NCBI GenBank assembly: GCA_946408865.1
Contig: CAMJTZ010000026.1
Location: forward strand, 1 to 16,790
Length of the DNA: 16,790 nt
Reading direction: 5' to 3'
Source: an uncultured Clostridia bacterium
GTDB lineage: Bacteria > Bacillota_A > Clostridia > Christensenellales > Aristaeellaceae
Shown: positions 13,236 to 16,790 of the stretch, piece by piece
Layout: every line of letters begins with the position of its first letter
How positions within the stretch are numbered: the stretch's first letter is position 1
Made by a program: the position numbers and the translations under genes
The notes under the pieces: generated by a model
Seen by the model: the letters and a program-made list of their open reading frames with translations, nothing else
Told to the model about the DNA's origin: nothing
Database searches by the model: none

Positions 13236-15386
13236 ATGACGAAACGGACAGCTGCAATCCTGGTCCTGATTCTCTGCCTGCTGGCGGCCATCCCGGCCAT
13301 GGCGGCGGACGTGTTCAAATTCACAGACCAGGCTATTACTGTATATGCTGACGAAACGGTACAGCCCAGCATAGAACAGGATGGGCGCTTCGCAGAGGGA
13401 ACCCTCGTGTACAAGAGCGCCAACGTTAAAGTCTTTACCGTAGACGAAACCGGTACGGTTACCGGCGTAGCGCCGGGCGCAGCGAACCTGCAGGCAGAAC
13501 TGCAGCAGAACGGAAAAACCGTCCGCCGCGCTACCGTCCGGGTGAACGTTCTCCGGCGGGTAACCAAAATTACGACCAACACCACCAATCTGCAGGTGTA
13601 TGAACCGGATGATGAAACCATCACCCCTCTGCTCAAGCCGATTGAGGATCCGGAGAATCCAGGACAGACACTTCCCCAGACGAACCGGATCCTGGTGCTG
13701 CCGGCCGGGAGAAATGTGCGGCTGACAACGACGATTACTCCGGCGGATGTGAAGAACAGGAACTTCACCGTAACCAGCACCGATCTGGGTATCCTGAAGG
13801 TTAATGGCACGACTGTGGCGGCATTGCAGGCCGGTGAATGCGACCTGACCATTGCCAGCCAGCAGAACCCGGAGATCACAGAAGTATTCCATGTGCTGGT
13901 AACCCAGCCTGTCAAAAAGCTTCAGATAACCGCTCCCGCGAAGACGGTTTCCGCCGGCGGCACCCTCCAGCTTACCGCGGCTGTAACCCCGGACAACGCC
14001 ACGATCCAGGCAGTGGAATGGAGTTCCCGGAATGAAAAAGCCGCCACCGTCGATTCGAACGGTATCGTAACCGGCATCGCCCGGGGCAATGTGACCATCG
14101 ATGCCAAAGCAGCAGACGGAAGCGGCGTCAGAGCGTCCATCACCCTGGCCGTTACCCAGGACGCGACCGATATTACCATCAAGGAAACGGATGTTACTGT
14201 GGCAACCGGCCGCCGTGCCGCGCAGCTGCATGTGACCGTCCTGCCGGCCAACGCGAACAACAAGTATGTCGACTGGCATTCTTCGGATGAATCCATCGCA
14301 ACAGTGCGCAACGGCGTGATTACCGGCGTACGGGCAGGCGAATGCACTGTCACCTGCACCAGCCAGTCCAATCCGGGTGTGTCCGCGTCGATTCCGGTCC
14401 GCGTGATTCAGATGGCGAACCGGATCAACGTGCTGAATCCCAGGGGACTTTCCTTCAACGTCGGTGAAACCGCGCAGCTGGAATGGGAAGTTCTTCCGGA
14501 CGATACCACGATCAAGGATGTGACATTCAAGAGCCGCAGGCCGGAGGTTGCCACCGTGGATGCAAACGGTATTGTGACCGGCCTCAGCAAGGGCCAGGCG
14601 AACATTGAAATCAACTCTACCGACGGGAGCGGCGTCCGCGCAGTCTTCCAGGTGAATGTGATTCAGCCTGTGACGGGCATTGAACCGCTGCCGGACAGGT
14701 TCTATGCGCAGCTGGATGGTTACAGGAGCGTCAGAAACGCTACCCGCGTTATTCCGCGCAACGCGAACAACCAGCGCATAAACTGGTCGGTTGCCGATCC
14801 GACGATTGCTACTGTCAATGGCAATAATGTTTACGGATACAGGACCGGAAACACGATTCTGACAGCCACAAGCGATGACGGCGGCTACACGACTTCCACA
14901 CAGCTGGTCGTCGCTGACTTTGACCGGATGATCGCCATCGGCTCACCGCAGGTGACGGATGACAACAAGATCAAGCTTTCCTTTGGCAACATGAGCATGG
15001 AATACATCGTGAAAAAGATCTACTTCAAAGTAGACTGCTACGACACGATGCGTAACCCGATGATCTGCAACACGGACGGCGTGAGTACCTTCTTCAACGG
15101 TTACTATCCGATTGAACTGTATCCCTCTGAATGGACCCAGCACGGGCGGTTCGTGTTCTCCGATTATCTGAATACCGGTTATCTCGGCTATGTTGTCGTT
15201 AAAGTGACCGGATACGAATTCGACAACGGACAGAAATGGAATATTCCGGAGGAAAAGCAGGAAGAATATGCTGTCCGCTCTAATGATTCCAGCCATATCG
15301 GCGAACCGACTCCCACGCCCGTGCCCACTTTCGGACCGGACGCTACTCCCGCACCTGAATCCGAGGCCAATCCCGGAAATGGCTGA
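13236..15386 (+). CDS. Secreted multi-domain bacterial Ig-like (Big_2) protein
   Basis: The 716-residue protein has a signal peptide (MTKR, hydrophobic core, cleavage after AMA near residue 23) and about six Big_2-type Ig-like domains at roughly 28-105, 108-225, 226-308, 309-392, 393-478 and 479-556. Each shows the family pattern of a threshold strand, W/F-S-S, xATVDxNGIVTG and a glycine-containing final strand; domain 2 carries an extra loop near 122-150. A different domain of about 130 residues follows (557-690), rich in aromatic residues, and then a Pro/Thr/Glu tail ([12 protein letters not shown]...). No LPXTG or membrane anchor is visible. Such proteins act as surface stalks or adhesins; the ligand is unknown. 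AAAGGAG lies eight bases before the ATG. No clear promoter is visible in 13159-13235. The stop codon overlaps the start of mnmG by 8 bases. Confidence 0.9.
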   Translation: MTKRTAAILVLILCLLAAIPAMAADVFKFTDQAITVYADETVQPSIEQDGRFAEGTLVYKSANVKVFTVDETGTVTGVAPGAANLQAELQQNGKTVRRATVRVNVLRRVTKITTNTTNLQVYEPDDETITPLLKPIEDPENPGQTLPQTNRILVLPAGRNVRLTTTITPADVKNRNFTVTSTDLGILKVNGTTVAALQAGECDLTIASQQNPEITEVFHVLVTQPVKKLQITAPAKTVSAGGTLQLTAAVTPDNATIQAVEWSSRNEKAATVDSNGIVTGIARGNVTIDAKAADGSGVRASITLAVTQDATDITIKETDVTVATGRRAAQLHVTVLPANANNKYVDWHSSDESIATVRNGVITGVRAGECTVTCTSQSNPGVSASIPVRVIQMANRINVLNPRGLSFNVGETAQLEWEVLPDDTTIKDVTFKSRRPEVATVDANGIVTGLSKGQANIEINSTDGSGVRAVFQVNVIQPVTGIEPLPDRFYAQLDGYRSVRNATRVIPRNANNQRINWSVADPTIATVNGNNVYGYRTGNTILTATSDDGGYTTSTQLVVADFDRMIAIGSPQVTDDNKIKLSFGNMSMEYIVKKIYFKVDCYDTMRNPMICNTDGVSTFFNGYYPIELYPSEWTQHGRFVFSDYLNTGYLGYVVVKVTGYEFDNGQKWNIPEEKQEEYAVRSNDSSHIGEPTPTPVPTFGPDATPAPESEANPGNG

Positions 15387-16790
15387 CCTGGTTGTAATCG
15401 GCGCAGGGCATGCCGGATGCGAGGCAGCCCTCGCCGCAGCCCGGATGGGTATTGATACGCTGCTGCTGACACTGAATATGGACGGCGTGGCACTGATGGC
15501 CTGCAATCCGGTGATCGGCGGTTCCGCAAAGGGGCATCTGGTGCGGGAACTGGATGCACTGGGCGGCGAGATGGGACTGGCGATTGACGATACCTTTCTG
15601 CAGAGCCGTATGCTGAATATGGGCAAAGGGCCCGCGGTGCATTCCCTCCGGGCACAGGCGGACAAACAGGCCTATCAGAACCGGATGCGCAAGGCACTGA
15701 TGACCTGTGACCGTCTGACGTTACGCCAGGGCGAAGCATCTTCCATTGAAACAGAAAACAACAGAGTAACCGCAGTGACCACCACCACCGGCGCGCGCAT
15801 TCCCTGCCGCGCCGTGGTGGTGGCCACCGGCGTCTATCTGAAAGGCAGCATCATCATCGGCGAACACCGGCATGACGGCGGTCCACAGGGACTGATGAAC
15901 GCGTCCTGCCTTTCCGCGAGCCTGCAGGAACTCGGATTTACCCTGCGCCGTTTCAAAACAGGCACACCGGCCCGGGTTGATGTGCGTTCCGTGGACTTTG
16001 ACGAGATGCAGGAACAGAAAGGGGACGAGCCTGTTACGCCCTTCTCCTTCCTGACAGACCGGAAACTGGAAAATACCTTCAGCTGCTATCTGACCTGGAC
16101 AACACCGGAAACCCACCGGATTATCCTGAACAATCTGGACCGGGCGCCGCTCTACAGCGGAAAGATCCACGGCATCGGGCCGCGGTACTGCCCGAGCATT
16201 GAGGACAAGGTGGTCCGTTTCGCGGACAAGGACCGTCACCAGATTTTCCTCGAGCCGGAAGGGCGGGAAAGCCGGGAGTGGTATGTGCAGGGAATGTCGA
16301 CTTCCATGCCGGAGGATGTGCAGTGGGCGATGTACCGGACCATTCCGGGACTGCGCCGCTGCGAGTTCACACGGCTTGGCTATGCGATCGAGTATGACTG
16401 TATCGACAGCCTGGAGCTGCGGCCGACACTGGAAAGCCTCCGGATCAGCGGACTTTTTTTCGCCGGACAGATCAACGGTACCAGCGGATACGAGGAAGCG
16501 GCCTGCCAGGGTTTGCTGGCCGGGATGAACGCAGCGCTGCGGATACAGGGGAAGGAACAGATCATTCTGACCAGGGATCAGGCCTATATCGGCGTACTGA
16601 CCGACGACCTGACCACCAAGGGAACAGACGAACCGTACCGGATGATGACATCCCGTGCGGAACACCGCCTGTTTCTGCGGCAGGACAACGCGGACCTTCG
16701 GCTGACGGAGATTGGTTTCTGCGCCGGACTGGCCTCAGAAGAACGGGTGGAACGGACCCGGAAGAAAAAAGAAGAAACGGAAAAACTGAT
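15379..16790 (+). CDS. mnmG: tRNA uridine-5-carboxymethylaminomethyl(34) synthesis enzyme MnmG, 3' end outside window
   Basis: MnmG (GidA) works with MnmE to install the (carboxymethyl)aminomethyl group on wobble uridine 34 of certain tRNAs, using FAD and a methylene-tetrahydrofolate-derived carbon. The FAD Rossmann motif [20 protein letters not shown] is at the very N-terminus, followed by [45 protein letters not shown] (with the conserved Cys), [10 protein letters not shown] and [16 protein letters not shown]. About 470 of the usual ~620-630 residues are visible and the frame is open to the right edge. The ATG at 15379 gives the expected N-terminus and lies inside the end of the Big_2 gene (ATGGCTGA overlap), with only a weak GGA before it, so translation is probably coupled to the upstream gene. 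In many bacteria mnmG follows mnmE; the overlap with a secreted protein gene is unusual. Confidence 0.97.
   Translation, partial: MADLVVIGAGHAGCEAALAAARMGIDTLLLTLNMDGVALMACNPVIGGSAKGHLVRELDALGGEMGLAIDDTFLQSRMLNMGKGPAVHSLRAQADKQAYQNRMRKALMTCDRLTLRQGEASSIETENNRVTAVTTTTGARIPCRAVVVATGVYLKGSIIIGEHRHDGGPQGLMNASCLSASLQELGFTLRRFKTGTPARVDVRSVDFDEMQEQKGDEPVTPFSFLTDRKLENTFSCYLTWTTPETHRIILNNLDRAPLYSGKIHGIGPRYCPSIEDKVVRFADKDRHQIFLEPEGRESREWYVQGMSTSMPEDVQWAMYRTIPGLRRCEFTRLGYAIEYDCIDSLELRPTLESLRISGLFFAGQINGTSGYEEAACQGLLAGMNAALRIQGKEQIILTRDQAYIGVLTDDLTTKGTDEPYRMMTSRAEHRLFLRQDNADLRLTEIGFCAGLASEERVERTRKKKEETEKL

Noticed and set aside
13095..14279. A 394-codon open frame on the minus strand
   Set aside because: It is antisense to the Big_2 gene and the ireB terminator, with no domain and no ribosome binding site that stands out.

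Overview
The window (about 16.8 kb, moderately GC-rich) looks like ordinary chromosome from a Gram-positive anaerobe of the Clostridia (Bacillota). The signs are a one-chain pyruvate:ferredoxin oxidoreductase, an IreB-type phosphoprotein, a long HflX with an N-terminal extension, alanine dehydrogenase, a CapA-family lipoprotein, secreted Big_2 and LRR proteins, strong purine-rich ribosome binding sites and U-tract terminators. A gut or rumen lineage is plausible, but the sequence alone does not settle the genus. I see no tRNA, rRNA, CRISPR array, insertion sequence, phage gene or attachment site.

Layout. (1) 1-1793: C-terminal half of pyruvate:ferredoxin oxidoreductase, closed by a textbook terminator. 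(2) 1999-2973: secreted leucine-rich-repeat protein behind its own near-consensus promoter. (3) 4890-2989, minus strand: a two-gene operon of a secreted phosphodiester-glycosidase (NAGPA-like) protein and a divergent Lgt-like membrane protein, converging on the LRR gene. (4) 5145-10868, plus strand: a five-gene run (rsmA, dut, a GNAT-ManA fusion, hflX with a JAMM-like extension, a capA-like lipoprotein) with gaps of only 12-33 bases, ending at a bidirectional terminator. It is divergent from the minus operon across a 254-base region holding both promoters. (5) 12667-10914, minus strand: a NUDIX hydrolase and alanine dehydrogenase, each with its own promoter. (6) 12859-13113: ireB alone between a promoter and a terminator. 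(7) 13236 to the right edge: a secreted six-domain Big_2 protein whose end overlaps the start of mnmG by 8 bases; mnmG runs off the window.

How the genes fit together. The plus-strand run joins rRNA methylation (RsmA), nucleotide hygiene (Dut), sugar-phosphate isomerisation (ManA), ribosome rescue or splitting (HflX) and a surface CapA-like lipoprotein; this looks like co-expression of housekeeping genes rather than one pathway. PFOR and alanine dehydrogenase both bear on pyruvate, but they are not adjacent. At least five products are predicted to be secreted, lipid-anchored or membrane-embedded.

I did not find a clear new multi-gene system. The observations most worth a second look are the GNAT-ManA fusion, the JAMM-like motif fused to HflX, the Lgt-like protein without the usual catalytic asparagine beside a secreted NAGPA protein, the alternating two-type domain pattern in the Big_2 protein, and the overlap of that gene with mnmG. 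No gene-free stretch exceeds 300 bases.
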